Source: Kocuria turfanensis
GTDB taxonomy: Bacteria; Actinomycetota; Actinomycetes; Actinomycetales; Micrococcaceae
Assembly (NCBI RefSeq): GCF_001580365.1
Contig: NZ_CP014480.1
Span: 2,632,946-2,696,945, forward strand
Reading direction: 5' to 3'
Length of the DNA: 64,000 nucleotides
Part shown: positions 1-7,631 of the stretch, piece by piece
Layout of the letters: every line of letters starts with the position of its first letter
How positions within the stretch are numbered: the first letter of the stretch is position 1
The notes under the pieces: model-generated
Told to the model about the DNA's origin: nothing
Database searches by the model: none
Seen by the model: only the letters and a program-made list of their open reading frames with translations
Translations under genes and position numbers: made by a program

Positions 1-55
1 GTCCCAGGACGCCGGTCGCGCCCACCACGAGGATCCGTGCGCCGTTCAGGTCCAT
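1..55 (-). CDS. SDR/NmrA-like NAD(P)-binding protein, N-terminal fragment
   Basis: Only the first 18 codons are in the window; the gene runs off the left edge. The ATG is complementary to the cat at 53-55 and the translation begins MDLNGARILVVGATGVLG. The beta strand followed by GATGVLG is the Gly-rich loop of a Rossmann fold that binds NAD(P), as in short-chain dehydrogenases and NmrA-type proteins. Substrate and family cannot be decided from this fragment. It is transcribed divergently from the lipoprotein gene at 310. Confidence 0.6.
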   Translation of the reverse strand, partial: MDLNGARILVVGATGVLG

Positions 56-210
56 GGTCGTTCTCCTGCCCTCTCGAGGGGCCCGGGCCGGGGCCGTGAC
101 CCCGAGCGTACCGATCCGCCCCGACACCGCCCAGGGCCCGGCCTTGTCGTCGTCGCGCCCGTGCCGGATGTGCATTCGACAACGATGTGGCGACGACATC
201 CGCCGAGCCG

Positions 211-240
211 TTGCCGTCGGTGTCCGGGCCTGCGTAGATT
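211..240 (+). promoter_or_regulatory. Candidate promoter of the lipoprotein gene
   Basis: TTGCCG at 211-216 and TAGATT at 235-240 are separated by 18 bp and lie about 70 bp before the chosen ATG at 310. This fits an actinobacterial housekeeping promoter. Judged by eye only. Confidence 0.35.
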
Positions 241-309
241 GCGGTCCTCGGAGCCGTGCCGGGCGAGACCGTCCGCGGTGCACGCGCTCCACGAACGGGG
301 GTTCGGCAG

Positions 310-1206
310 ATGTCCTCGAGAACGCCACGACCGGCCCGGGCGCTGAGCGCCGCGGCGGCCCTCCTGCTCCTGGCCTCCTGCGGGGCCCCCGCGGGGGAGG
401 AGCCGGCGGGGGAGGGCGCGGGTCCGGCCGCCGGCGTGACGGCCACCGCGGCAGAGTCCCCGGCGGGTCCGGGCCCCGCCTCGGAGGGCCCCACGACCGG
501 CCCGGCGGAGAGTCCCGCGGCGTCAGGGTCCCCGGCCGACCCGGGGACGGAGGCGCCCACCGGAGGCCCGACGGCCTCGGCGACCCCGGTCGAGACCCCC
601 ACGGCCGGCAGCCCCACGGGTGGACCGGCCGCTCCGGGGGAGCTGGTGACGTACGCGGGCACGGCCGCCGACGCGGCGTTCGCCTTCGAGCTGCCCGCGA
701 CCTGGACGGTGGACGGGCAGTTCTCGGACGTCGGCGGCACGGTGACGGTGCTCGGACCGGACGGGACCCCGGTCGGCCAGCTGTCGGTCCTCGTCGCCTG
801 GGGCGCCGAGTGCGGGCCCGACTGCACCCAGCCGGCTGTGGTCCACCTCGGCGACGTCCCGGGCACCGTGCCGCTGTCCAGCAGCGGGCCGTTCGTGGTG
901 CGCTCCGTGGCCATGGACCTGACCGGCTCACCCCGGCTGCGCGAGATCAACGGCTGGCAGGACCACGTGCGGCTGACGACCTCGCTGACCGACGCCGACG
1001 TCCCACCGCCCACCACCATGCTCCCGCACGTCCTGTACGGCCTGGGGCTGGTCGAGACCGGGGTGGTCGCGCCCAACGGCATCACGTACCGCACGGTCAT
1101 CTTCAGCTCCGTCCACGACTTCCCCACCGTTGCGGCGGCCGAGGCGTACGCCGCGACGGAGGAGCACCGGCAGGTCCAGGCGATGATCGCCTCGTTCCGC
1201 GCCTGA
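310..1206 (+). CDS. Predicted lipoprotein with Pro/Gly/Ala-rich spacer
   Basis: 298 aa. The start at 310 is preferred over an in-frame codon at 256 because it gives a clean lipoprotein signal peptide: MSSRTPRPAR, a hydrophobic run, then the lipobox LASC with lipidated Cys24. Residues about 25-115 are a low-complexity Ala/Gly/Pro/Thr spacer, as in many secreted actinobacterial lipoproteins. The C-terminal part (about 120-298) is ordered and has two Cys (AECGPDC) that could form a disulfide; it resembles the general LpqN/LpqT-like fold of surface lipoproteins, but I cannot assign a family firmly. Location: outer face of the membrane. Function unknown. Confidence 0.7.
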   Translation: MSSRTPRPARALSAAAALLLLASCGAPAGEEPAGEGAGPAAGVTATAAESPAGPGPASEGPTTGPAESPAASGSPADPGTEAPTGGPTASATPVETPTAGSPTGGPAAPGELVTYAGTAADAAFAFELPATWTVDGQFSDVGGTVTVLGPDGTPVGQLSVLVAWGAECGPDCTQPAVVHLGDVPGTVPLSSSGPFVVRSVAMDLTGSPRLREINGWQDHVRLTTSLTDADVPPPTTMLPHVLYGLGLVETGVVAPNGITYRTVIFSSVHDFPTVAAAEAYAATEEHRQVQAMIASFRA

Positions 1207-1332
1207 GCCCGGGGGCGCCGCCGGAGCGCGGGACCGATGGACGGGGCCGGGGCGAGACCTGCGGGCCGGATCGGCCCGTGCACCCGGTCCGCGACCGGCG
1301 TGCACCGACACCTCGTGGCCCGGGATGGCCTA

Positions 1333-1374
1333 GGGTCACTGGTCAGGCGGTGGCACCGCAGCCACCCGTGACCC
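1333..1374 (+). promoter_or_regulatory. Nested inverted repeat in the leader of the EthD-like gene
   Basis: GGGTCAC at 1333-1339 pairs with GTGACCC at 1368-1374, and an inner GGTGGC/GCCACC pair (1349-1354, 1361-1366) closes a 6-nt loop. A possible -10 (TAGGGT, 1331-1336) overlaps the left arm. It ends 13 nt before the GTG start. It may be an operator or an RNA hairpin; no regulator is evident nearby. Confidence 0.3.
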
Positions 1375-1387
1375 GAGAGGCCCTCCC

Positions 1388-1705
1388 GTGCACAAGATGA
1401 TCGTTCTCTACCCCGAGCCCGAGGACCGGGCGGCGTTCGTGAGCTACTACGAGTCCACCCACCTGCCCCTGGTCCAGCAGCTGCCCGGGCTGCTGGACTG
1501 GCGCTACAGCGTGGAGGTCGACGCCGCCGGCGGCCGCTCACCGTACTTCGCGGTGTTCGAGGCCGACTTCGAGGACGCCGAGGCCATGCGCGCGGCCCTG
1601 GCCTCGCCGGAGGGCGCCGCCGTCGGCGCGGACGTGCCCCACTACGCCACGGGCGGGGCCGTGGTGCTCGACTACCCGGTGAGCGGTCCCGCCCCGGCGT
1701 CCTGA
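1388..1705 (+). CDS. EthD-family small protein
   Basis: 105 aa from a GTG start. The sequence HKMIVLYPEPEDRAAFVSYY followed by ESTHLPLVQQLPGL has the EthD/ferredoxin-like (dimeric alpha-beta barrel) pattern: a first beta strand, the YYxxxHLPL helix and a later YFAVFEADFED strand. EthD proteins are small, often dimeric, and are found beside oxidative catabolic enzymes; their exact catalytic role is usually unproven. It stands alone on the plus strand, converging on the IclR gene. No clear partner is encoded next to it. Confidence 0.7.
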   Translation: MHKMIVLYPEPEDRAAFVSYYESTHLPLVQQLPGLLDWRYSVEVDAAGGRSPYFAVFEADFEDAEAMRAALASPEGAAVGADVPHYATGGAVVLDYPVSGPAPAS

Positions 1706-1725
1706 CGACGACGGCGCGGGCCCTC

Positions 1726-2571
1726 CTACTCGGGCTTGTCGACGGGCACGTAGCCCATGCGCCCGCTGACCCGCTCGCCGGCCTCCCTGAGCTCCTCGAC
1801 GAGGTCGGTCATCTTCTCCTCGGTGAACCGGAACGCCGGACCCGAGACGCTGATCGAGGCGATGACCGTGCCCAGATGGTCGCGCACGGGCACGGCGACG
1901 GAGTTCAGCCCGATCTCGAACTCCTCGCACACGGTGGCGTAGCCCTGCGCGGCCACATCGATCAGCTGCCGCTCCAGCTGCTTCCGCGACGTGATCGTGC
2001 GGGCGGTGAGGGCCGGCAGCCCCCGGGTGCGGAGGACACGGGCTCGCTCGTCGGACGACAGGCCGGCCAGCAGGACCTTCCCGCTGGCTGTGGCGTGCAA
2101 CGGGGTCAGGCTGCCGATCCAGTCGTGGGTCGCGATCGAGGAGGGGCCCATCTCCTGGTCCACGTTGACGGCCTGGCCCTCGCGCAGCACCGCCAGGTTG
2201 ACCGTCTCGGAGTGGGTTCTCGCGAGGCGGCGGATCTCGTCGCGTGCCTCGGCGACCACGCTCAGACGGCCGGGAATCGCGTGGGCCAGCCGCAGGATGC
2301 CGAAGCCGAGCTCGTACCGGCTGCCGTCGCTGGGGTGGTGCACCAGGCCCCGGGCCTCCAGCGCACCGAGCAGCCGGGACGCCGTGGACTTGTGCACGCC
2401 CAGCTCCGCGGCCACCTCGGTCACCGTGGAGCCGCCGGTGCGGGCGAGGACCTCGAGCACCGTGATGGCGCGGTCGACGGACTGGACACCGCCCGGGGTC
2501 ACCCCGTCGGTGGTGGTCTGCTCCTTCGAGGCATCGGACGCGATCAGAGGTCTGGGATCGGAGGAGGACAT
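1726..2571 (-). CDS. IclR-family transcriptional regulator
   Basis: 281 aa. The start is the ATG at 2571, preceded by GTACCAT-like sequence without a strong Shine-Dalgarno site; the longer in-frame extension lacks IclR similarity. Residues about 30-85 form the winged helix (SVDRAITVLEVLARTGGSTV, then TEVAAELGVHKSTASRLLGA), and residues about 100-270 form the IclR effector domain with the typical end VAVPVRDHLGTVIASISVSG. It lies just downstream of the BCCT/Rieske genes on the same strand, so it is the likely regulator of betaine use. Candidate operators occur at 5855-5872 and 7269-7286. IclR proteins may repress or activate; the sites sit downstream of possible -35 boxes, which favours repression. 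Confidence 0.9.
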   Translation of the reverse strand: MSSSDPRPLIASDASKEQTTTDGVTPGGVQSVDRAITVLEVLARTGGSTVTEVAAELGVHKSTASRLLGALEARGLVHHPSDGSRYELGFGILRLAHAIPGRLSVVAEARDEIRRLARTHSETVNLAVLREGQAVNVDQEMGPSSIATHDWIGSLTPLHATASGKVLLAGLSSDERARVLRTRGLPALTARTITSRKQLERQLIDVAAQGYATVCEEFEIGLNSVAVPVRDHLGTVIASISVSGPAFRFTEEKMTDLVEELREAGERVSGRMGYVPVDKPE

Positions 2572-2611
2572 GACTCCATGGTAGCCAATAGCAGATGTCA
2601 CGCTCCGGGCG

Positions 2612-2649
2612 CGACTCCGGCCGCCGAGCGGTCTCGGCGGCCGGAGTCG
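2612..2649 (-). terminator. Terminator-like hairpin after the BCCT gene
   Basis: A perfect 16-bp stem (2612-2627 with 2634-2649; arms begin CGACTCCGG) closes a 6-nt loop, in the 124-bp gap between the BCCT stop and the IclR start. No U-tract follows, which is common in high-GC actinobacteria. It would end the transporter transcript before iclR. Confidence 0.6.
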
Positions 2650-2695
2650 TGCGAGGAGCTGCCGGGCCGGTCTGGTGCCCCGGGCCGGCACATGG

Positions 2696-4681
2696 TCAGG
2701 ACGGGTTGCTCTCCTTCTTCCGGCCCCGGCTGGTGTGCCCGTTCTGCCCGTTCTGGGGGGCGTAGATCGGCTGACCGGCGGCGGTGGCGTCCACGGCCCG
2801 GAACTGGGCCGTGGGCGGATCCGTGCTCTCCTGGGTGGCCAGGGTGAACTTCTGGTGCCCGTACCGGTCCACGGCCGTCCGCACGGTGCGCCGCATGACG
2901 GAGTCCGACAGGCGCTGGCGCAGCCACATCGGGTCGGCGGCCAGATCGCGGGTCAGGGCGATGCAGAGCAGGAACATCACCAGCACGAACGGCAGGGCGG
3001 CCACGATGGTCATCCGCTGCAGTCCGCCCAGCGCCTCGGCAGGCGTGTTCCCGCCGGCCAGCAGCATCACGGCCGCGACCCCGCCCATCAGCACGCCCCA
3101 GAAGATCACGACGGGCTTGGACGGCTCCAGGCTGCCGCGGGAGCTGAGCGAGCCCATCACGATGGACGCGGAGTCGGCGCCGGTGACGAAGAAGATCGCG
3201 GTCAGGACCATCGCCAGCACGGCCAGCCCGACGGTGAGGAACTGCGGGGCGCCGAGGCCGTTGAACATGTCGTAGATGGCCCCGTCGAAGGAGATGGTGG
3301 GAACGCCGTCCACGAGGGTCGCGATCCCGTCCCCGGTGTCGGGGGTGGCCTCCGCGGTCTGCTGGATGTGGATGGCGGTGCCGCCGAACACGGCGAACCA
3401 CAGCAGGGACACCAGGGAGGGTACGAGCAGCACCCCGGTGACGAACTGGCGGATGGTGCGGCCGCGGCTGATGCGGGCGATGAACATGCCCACGAACGGG
3501 GTCCAGGAGATCCACCACGCCCAGTAGAAGACCGTCCAGCTGGACAGCCACGCCCGCATCGACTCGTCGCCGACCGCCTCGGTGCGGGCCGCCATCTCCG
3601 GCAGCTGCTGGAAGTAGGAGCCGATCGCCGAGGGGATGAGGTTGAGGATGAACAGGGTCGGACCCACCACGAAGATCACCACGGCCAGGAGCACGGCCAG
3701 CACCATGTTCGTGTTGGCCAGGAACTGGATGCCGCGCTCGATCCCGGACACCGCCGAGGCCACGAAGCAGAACGTGAGCACCGCGATGATCAGCACCAGC
3801 ATCGGGGTGGCGACCTGTCCCACGACCCCGTTGAACTGCAGGCCGCTGCCGATCTGCAGGGCGCCGAGCCCCAGCGAGGCGGCGGAGCCGAAGAGGGTGG
3901 CGAAGATGGCGAGGATGTTGATGACCTTCCCCCCGATCCCGTCGACCGCACGGCGCCCGAAGAGCGACACGAACGCCTCCGAGAGCAGGTTCTTGCGGCC
4001 CAGCCGGAACGTGCTGTAGGCGATGGCGATGCCCAGCACCGCGTACATGGCCCACGGGTGCAGGGTCCAGTGGAACAGGGACGTGGCCATCGCGGTCTCG
4101 ATGGCTTCGGCGGTGCTGGCGTCCACCGTGGACGGGGGTGGGGAGATGTAGTGGAACAGGGGCTCGGCCACTCCGTAGAACATCAGGCCGATCCCCATGC
4201 CGCAGGCGAACATCATCGAGATCCACGAGGCGGTCCTGAACTCGGGCCGCTCCCCGTCCTTGCCCAGCGGGATGGTGCCGAAGCGGCCCAGGGCAAGCCA
4301 CAGGACGTAGACCACGAACAGGGAGGACAGCAGCACGAAGATCCACCCGGTGTTCTCCAGCACCCAGCCCAGGGCCGTCGTCGAGACGGCGGACAGGTTC
4401 TCGGTGCCGACGAAGCCCCAGATCACGAAGGCGACGACCAGGGCGCCGGTCACGACCATGATGCCCTTGTCCAAGCCCTTCAGCCCGTGCAGGGCCGCGG
4501 GGAAGGACCCTCGCCGTTCGATCACGCCCTCTCGGAGCTCCCCGAGGATCTTCGTCTCCTCGGCCTCCGCCTCGTGCAGCATCGTCGTGTCGTCCACCGG
4601 CGGCATCGCGGGCGGCTCCCCTGGCGGGGTCGTGGCCCCGGTGGCGGACGAAGGATCGATGTGGTGGTCGTCGTGGCTCAA
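2696..4681 (-). CDS. BCCT-family betaine/carnitine/choline transporter
   Basis: About 661 aa. Twelve hydrophobic segments span roughly residues 75-570; the BCCT signature region is visible as the Trp-rich stretch VFYWAWWISWTPFVGMFIAR. BCCT carriers take up quaternary amines such as glycine betaine, carnitine or choline by Na+ or H+ symport. The start is proposed as TTG at 4681: it has GGGGGAG just upstream and overlaps the Rieske stop codon (TTGA), so translation is probably coupled. A downstream ATG (MPPVDDTTML) is the alternative. The 60-70-residue N tail is acidic and the C tail (about 90 aa) is cytosolic and may sense osmolarity. Context argues for betaine as a nutrient. Confidence 0.9.
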   Translation of the reverse strand: MSHDDHHIDPSSATGATTPPGEPPAMPPVDDTTMLHEAEAEETKILGELREGVIERRGSFPAALHGLKGLDKGIMVVTGALVVAFVIWGFVGTENLSAVSTTALGWVLENTGWIFVLLSSLFVVYVLWLALGRFGTIPLGKDGERPEFRTASWISMMFACGMGIGLMFYGVAEPLFHYISPPPSTVDASTAEAIETAMATSLFHWTLHPWAMYAVLGIAIAYSTFRLGRKNLLSEAFVSLFGRRAVDGIGGKVINILAIFATLFGSAASLGLGALQIGSGLQFNGVVGQVATPMLVLIIAVLTFCFVASAVSGIERGIQFLANTNMVLAVLLAVVIFVVGPTLFILNLIPSAIGSYFQQLPEMAARTEAVGDESMRAWLSSWTVFYWAWWISWTPFVGMFIARISRGRTIRQFVTGVLLVPSLVSLLWFAVFGGTAIHIQQTAEATPDTGDGIATLVDGVPTISFDGAIYDMFNGLGAPQFLTVGLAVLAMVLTAIFFVTGADSASIVMGSLSSRGSLEPSKPVVIFWGVLMGGVAAVMLLAGGNTPAEALGGLQRMTIVAALPFVLVMFLLCIALTRDLAADPMWLRQRLSDSVMRRTVRTAVDRYGHQKFTLATQESTDPPTAQFRAVDATAAGQPIYAPQNGQNGHTSRGRKKESNPS

Positions 4682-5844
4682 CGGACTCCCCCTTGGCTCT
4701 GCAGCGCGGACTGGGTCGGGAGGGTGTCGCCGACTTTTTCGGTGATCCAGTCGTGGAAGGCGCCGATGTGGTGTTCGGAGGGGACGAGGACGCCGCCGGT
4801 GGCGTAGATCTTGGAGGCCATGGCGGGTTGGCAGCGTTCGCAGGCGTCGAAGTCCTGCTGGTTGACGCGGTGGAACAGTTCCACGGAGGCGGAGACGTCC
4901 TTGCCGGATTCCACGACCGAGGGCAGGTAGAGCCAGTCGCACTCGACGATGGTGTGGTCGGCGGCCATCGGGAACATGCGGTGGATGATCACGTGGTCGG
5001 GGACGAGGTTGACGAACACGGTGGGTTTGATGGTGATCGCGTAGTAGCGGCGGTCGTGGTCCTCGTCGACGCCGGGGAGCTTGTCGAGGCCTTCGGAGCC
5101 GTCGACGGTGAAGCCGGCGACGTTCTCGCCGAACTCGGCGCCGTGGCCGACGAAGTACTGGGCGGCGAGGCCGTCGGCGAACTCGGGGAGGACCTCGGTG
5201 AGTTCGGGGTGGATGGTGGCGCAGTGGTAGCACTCCATGAAGTTCTCGATGATGAGCTTCCAGTTGGCCTTCACGTCGTAGGTGATCCGCCGGCCCAGGG
5301 CGAGGTTGGCGATGTCGTAGCCCTCGATGGCCTGGGTGTCGCCGAGGCGTTCTTCGATGTCGCCCATCACGTCGTCCTCGAAGGAGGGGGGGTTCTCGGC
5401 CAGGCAGACCCAGACGTAGCCGAGGTACTCGCGCACCGGGATGGTGACCAGCCCGTATTCCTGGCGGTCGATGTCGGGCATCTTGGTGAGGTTGGGGGCG
5501 GCGATGAGCTTGCCGTCGAGGTCGTAGGTCCAGGCGTGGTAGGGGCACTGGAAGGAGCGGTTGGCCTGTCCGGTGTCCTCCATGCACAGTTTCACGCCGC
5601 GGTGGCGGCAGATGTTGTAGAAGGCGCGGATGCCGTGCTTGCGGTTGCGGGTGATGATGATCGATTCCCGGCCGATCTGCACGGTGCGGAAGGCTCCGGG
5701 CTTGTCGAGGTCGGCCGCGCGCACGGCGCAGAACCACATCTGCTCGAAGATCCGTTCCTGCTCGGCGCGGAAGACGGCCTCGTCCACGTAGCTGGATCCG
5801 GGCAGGGTGGAGATCAGGGACTCCGAGACAACATTGGTCGACAA
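4678..5844 (-). CDS. Rieske non-heme iron oxygenase, glycine-betaine demethylase-like
   Basis: 388 aa. Alpha subunit of a ring-hydroxylating-type oxygenase. The Rieske [2Fe-2S] ligands are C79-x-H81 (ICRHRG) and C100-xx-H103 (CPYHAW); the mononuclear iron site is N201-x2-EC-Y-H207-x4-H212 (NFMECYHCATIHPE). The overall sequence resembles glycine betaine/stachydrine N-demethylases (GbcA type), which oxidise an N-methyl group to formaldehyde. The start is a TTG with AAGGAG six bases upstream; no ATG fits. The gene is followed without gap by the BCCT transporter (TTGA overlap) and preceded by a FAD reductase, the expected electron donor. Carnitine or proline betaine are possible alternative substrates. 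Confidence 0.85.
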   Translation of the reverse strand: MSTNVVSESLISTLPGSSYVDEAVFRAEQERIFEQMWFCAVRAADLDKPGAFRTVQIGRESIIITRNRKHGIRAFYNICRHRGVKLCMEDTGQANRSFQCPYHAWTYDLDGKLIAAPNLTKMPDIDRQEYGLVTIPVREYLGYVWVCLAENPPSFEDDVMGDIEERLGDTQAIEGYDIANLALGRRITYDVKANWKLIIENFMECYHCATIHPELTEVLPEFADGLAAQYFVGHGAEFGENVAGFTVDGSEGLDKLPGVDEDHDRRYYAITIKPTVFVNLVPDHVIIHRMFPMAADHTIVECDWLYLPSVVESGKDVSASVELFHRVNQQDFDACERCQPAMASKIYATGGVLVPSEHHIGAFHDWITEKVGDTLPTQSALQSQGGVR

Positions 5845-5854
5845 TTCGTACTCC

Positions 5855-5872
5855 TTACGACGTACTGCGGAA
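5855..5872. promoter_or_regulatory. Candidate IclR operator A, before the Rieske gene
   Basis: The 18-mer TTACGACGTACTGCGGAA matches the site at 7269-7286 at 14 of 18 positions and has partial dyad symmetry (TT-CG-CG-AA). It overlaps the first two bases of the Rieske Shine-Dalgarno site, so binding could block transcription through the gap between reductase and oxygenase genes. Confidence 0.5.
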
Positions 5873-5895
5873 CGGGTGGGGCGGGTGGAACGGTT

Positions 5896-7197
5896 TCATG
5901 CCCCGGCCGCGGCGACCGCCGCGGTCGGGGAGGCGGCGGTGGCGGTGGCGGCGGCGGCGGCCGGGGACGCGGCGGCGACAGCGGCGGCCACGGACTGGGC
6001 AGCCTCGTGCGGCGGGGCAGGGGTGCGGGCGGCAGCGGAGATCTTCTCCAGGGTCTTGCGCCAGCGGCCGAAGAGCTTGATCTGGTTCCAGCCCAGCACC
6101 GCGACCGGTTCCTCCCCGGCGTAGTAGACGGCCAGCAGGGAGTCCTCGCCGGGGCCGCCGTGCTCGTAGGCCACCCGATCGGCGCGGGAGGCGTCGCCGG
6201 CGAACTGCAGGCGGGTGCCGTACTGGTCGGACCAGAAGTAGGGAGGCTTCACCGCCGGCAGGGTCGCCGGGTCGGCGCCCAGCAACGCGGACACGGCCAC
6301 GCCCGGGCGCTGGGCGGCCCCCGTCCAGTGCTCCACCCGCTGGTGGCGCCCGGTGACCGGCTCCCACCAGGCGGCGCAGTCACCGACCGCGACGACCCCC
6401 GGGAGGCTGGTGCCCCCGACCGCGTCGCAGACCACACCGTTGCCCAGCTCGATCCCGGAGCCTTCCAGCCACCCGGTGTTGGGGATCGCCCCGATGCCCA
6501 CGACCACGACATCGGCGGGCAGCACCCGCCCGTCGGCCAGGTGCACCGCGCTGACGGATCTGTCGGTGCGGGTGAAGTCGGCGATGTCGGCCCCGCAGAT
6601 CAGCTCGACCCCGGCGGCCTCGTGCAGCCCGGCGACGACCGCGCCCAGCTGGGCCCCCAGCGGCCCGCACAGCGGGGTGGGGGACTTCTCCAGCACGGTG
6701 ACCTCCATGCCCAGCGCGTGGGCGGTGGAGGCGACCTCGGCGCCGATGAACCCGGCCCCGATCACCACCATCCGGCCACCCGCGCGCACCAGCTCGCGCA
6801 GCTTCTGCGCATCGGCGATGGTGCGCAGGCTCACCACGTTGGTCGCGTCGGCGATCTGGGGCAGGGTCCGGGGGGAGGCGCCGGTGGCGATCACCAGGGC
6901 GGGGGCGTGCACGGTGGTGCCGTCGGCCAGGTGGACCGTGCGGGTGGACGGATCGAAGGAGACCGCCCGGGTCCCGAGAATCCACTCCGCGTCCAGGGCC
7001 TCCGTGTCGGTCTCCAGGGTCAGATCCGCAACCTCGATCCGCCCGGCCAGGAAGTCCTTGGACAGCGGCGGACGGTCGTAGGGACGCTGCAGCTCATCAC
7101 CGATGATCACCACACGCCCGCCGAACCCGAGGCTGCGAGCCGCCCGCGCGGCCGACAGACCGGCCAGCGAGGCTCCGACAATGACGAGGGACTCCAT
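5896..7197 (-). CDS. FAD-dependent ferredoxin reductase (rhodocoxin/putidaredoxin reductase type)
   Basis: 433 aa from ATG 7197. The N-terminal FAD Rossmann motif is VIVGASLAGLSAA, followed by RPYDRPPLSKDFL, typical of NAD(P)H:ferredoxin reductases serving P450s and Rieske oxygenases. A second Rossmann motif for NAD(P)H (VVIGAGFIGAEVASTAHALG) lies near residue 145, and GDCAAW near residue 280 contacts FAD. The last 45 or so residues are an Ala/Thr/Pro-rich tail not usual for the family. It lacks its own [2Fe-2S] domain, so a separate ferredoxin is needed; none is encoded in the window. Likely partner of the adjacent oxygenase. Confidence 0.88.
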   Translation of the reverse strand: MESLVIVGASLAGLSAARAARSLGFGGRVVIIGDELQRPYDRPPLSKDFLAGRIEVADLTLETDTEALDAEWILGTRAVSFDPSTRTVHLADGTTVHAPALVIATGASPRTLPQIADATNVVSLRTIADAQKLRELVRAGGRMVVIGAGFIGAEVASTAHALGMEVTVLEKSPTPLCGPLGAQLGAVVAGLHEAAGVELICGADIADFTRTDRSVSAVHLADGRVLPADVVVVGIGAIPNTGWLEGSGIELGNGVVCDAVGGTSLPGVVAVGDCAAWWEPVTGRHQRVEHWTGAAQRPGVAVSALLGADPATLPAVKPPYFWSDQYGTRLQFAGDASRADRVAYEHGGPGEDSLLAVYYAGEEPVAVLGWNQIKLFGRWRKTLEKISAAARTPAPPHEAAQSVAAAVAAASPAAAAATATAASPTAAVAAAGA

Positions 7198-7631
7198 GAA
7201 GGACCCCTTTCAGATCAGTGGGTGCGGGAACAGCAGTGCGGCGCCGGGCGGGTGGACCTCTCGGCTCGTTGCCGCGTACTGCGCAACGTGCTTCATATTG
7301 TGAGGTTCAGCGTGATGCGTCCCACATTGGCCTGTCAAGCATTCCGGTCGACTTTTCCTGCGCGCGTCCCGGGGAGGCCGCGATTCCCGACAGCACGGCG
7401 GACCCGCCGGACAATGTTGCGCACTGTGACCCACGTTGCACAGGGCAGGACGTCTGCCCGTTCCCCGGCTCCTTCCGGCGTCGAGGGCGCGAAGCACACT
7501 GGCCCAGGAAGGCGGCGTCGACGGCATGAGCGGGTGCACGCCGACGGAGCTCGAGGAGGACCTCATGTCACCGGTGCGGCGGTGCTCCGCGAGGTGCTCC
7601 GTGAGGTGATCCGCGGGCCCGGGAGGGGTGC
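7198..7631. other. 434-bp intergenic region with reductase promoter signals
   Basis: No gene is supported here. On the minus strand a TTGACA box (complement of 7333-7338) is followed about 47 bp later by operator B (7269-7286), then by the reductase start at 7197. A further half-site TTGCGCA lies at 7417-7423. The stretch 7535-7630 is repetitive Gly/Arg-codon-like sequence (gaggtgctccgtgaggtg) that I do not interpret. Confidence 0.4.
7269..7286. promoter_or_regulatory. Candidate IclR operator B, before the reductase gene
   Basis: TTGCCGCGTACTGCGCAA is a palindromic site: GTTGC at 7268-7272 mirrors GCAAC at 7283-7287. It shares the CGTACTGCG core with operator A. It lies 72 bp upstream of the reductase ATG and downstream of a TTGACA box, a position suited to repression. 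Confidence 0.55.

Noticed and set aside
54..1400. Very long plus-strand ORF over the lipoprotein gene
   Set aside because: It is an Arg/Gly/Pro-rich shadow in another frame of high-GC DNA; the lipoprotein frame has a proper signal peptide.
2675..4807. Plus-strand ORF of about 710 codons opposite the BCCT gene
   Set aside because: Antisense shadow; composition is Gly/His/Glu/Arg-rich with no domain, while the minus strand encodes a clear transporter.
7218..7529. 103-codon plus-strand ORF in the reductase upstream region
   Set aside because: No ribosome site, no recognisable motif, and it would run through the candidate promoter and operator B.
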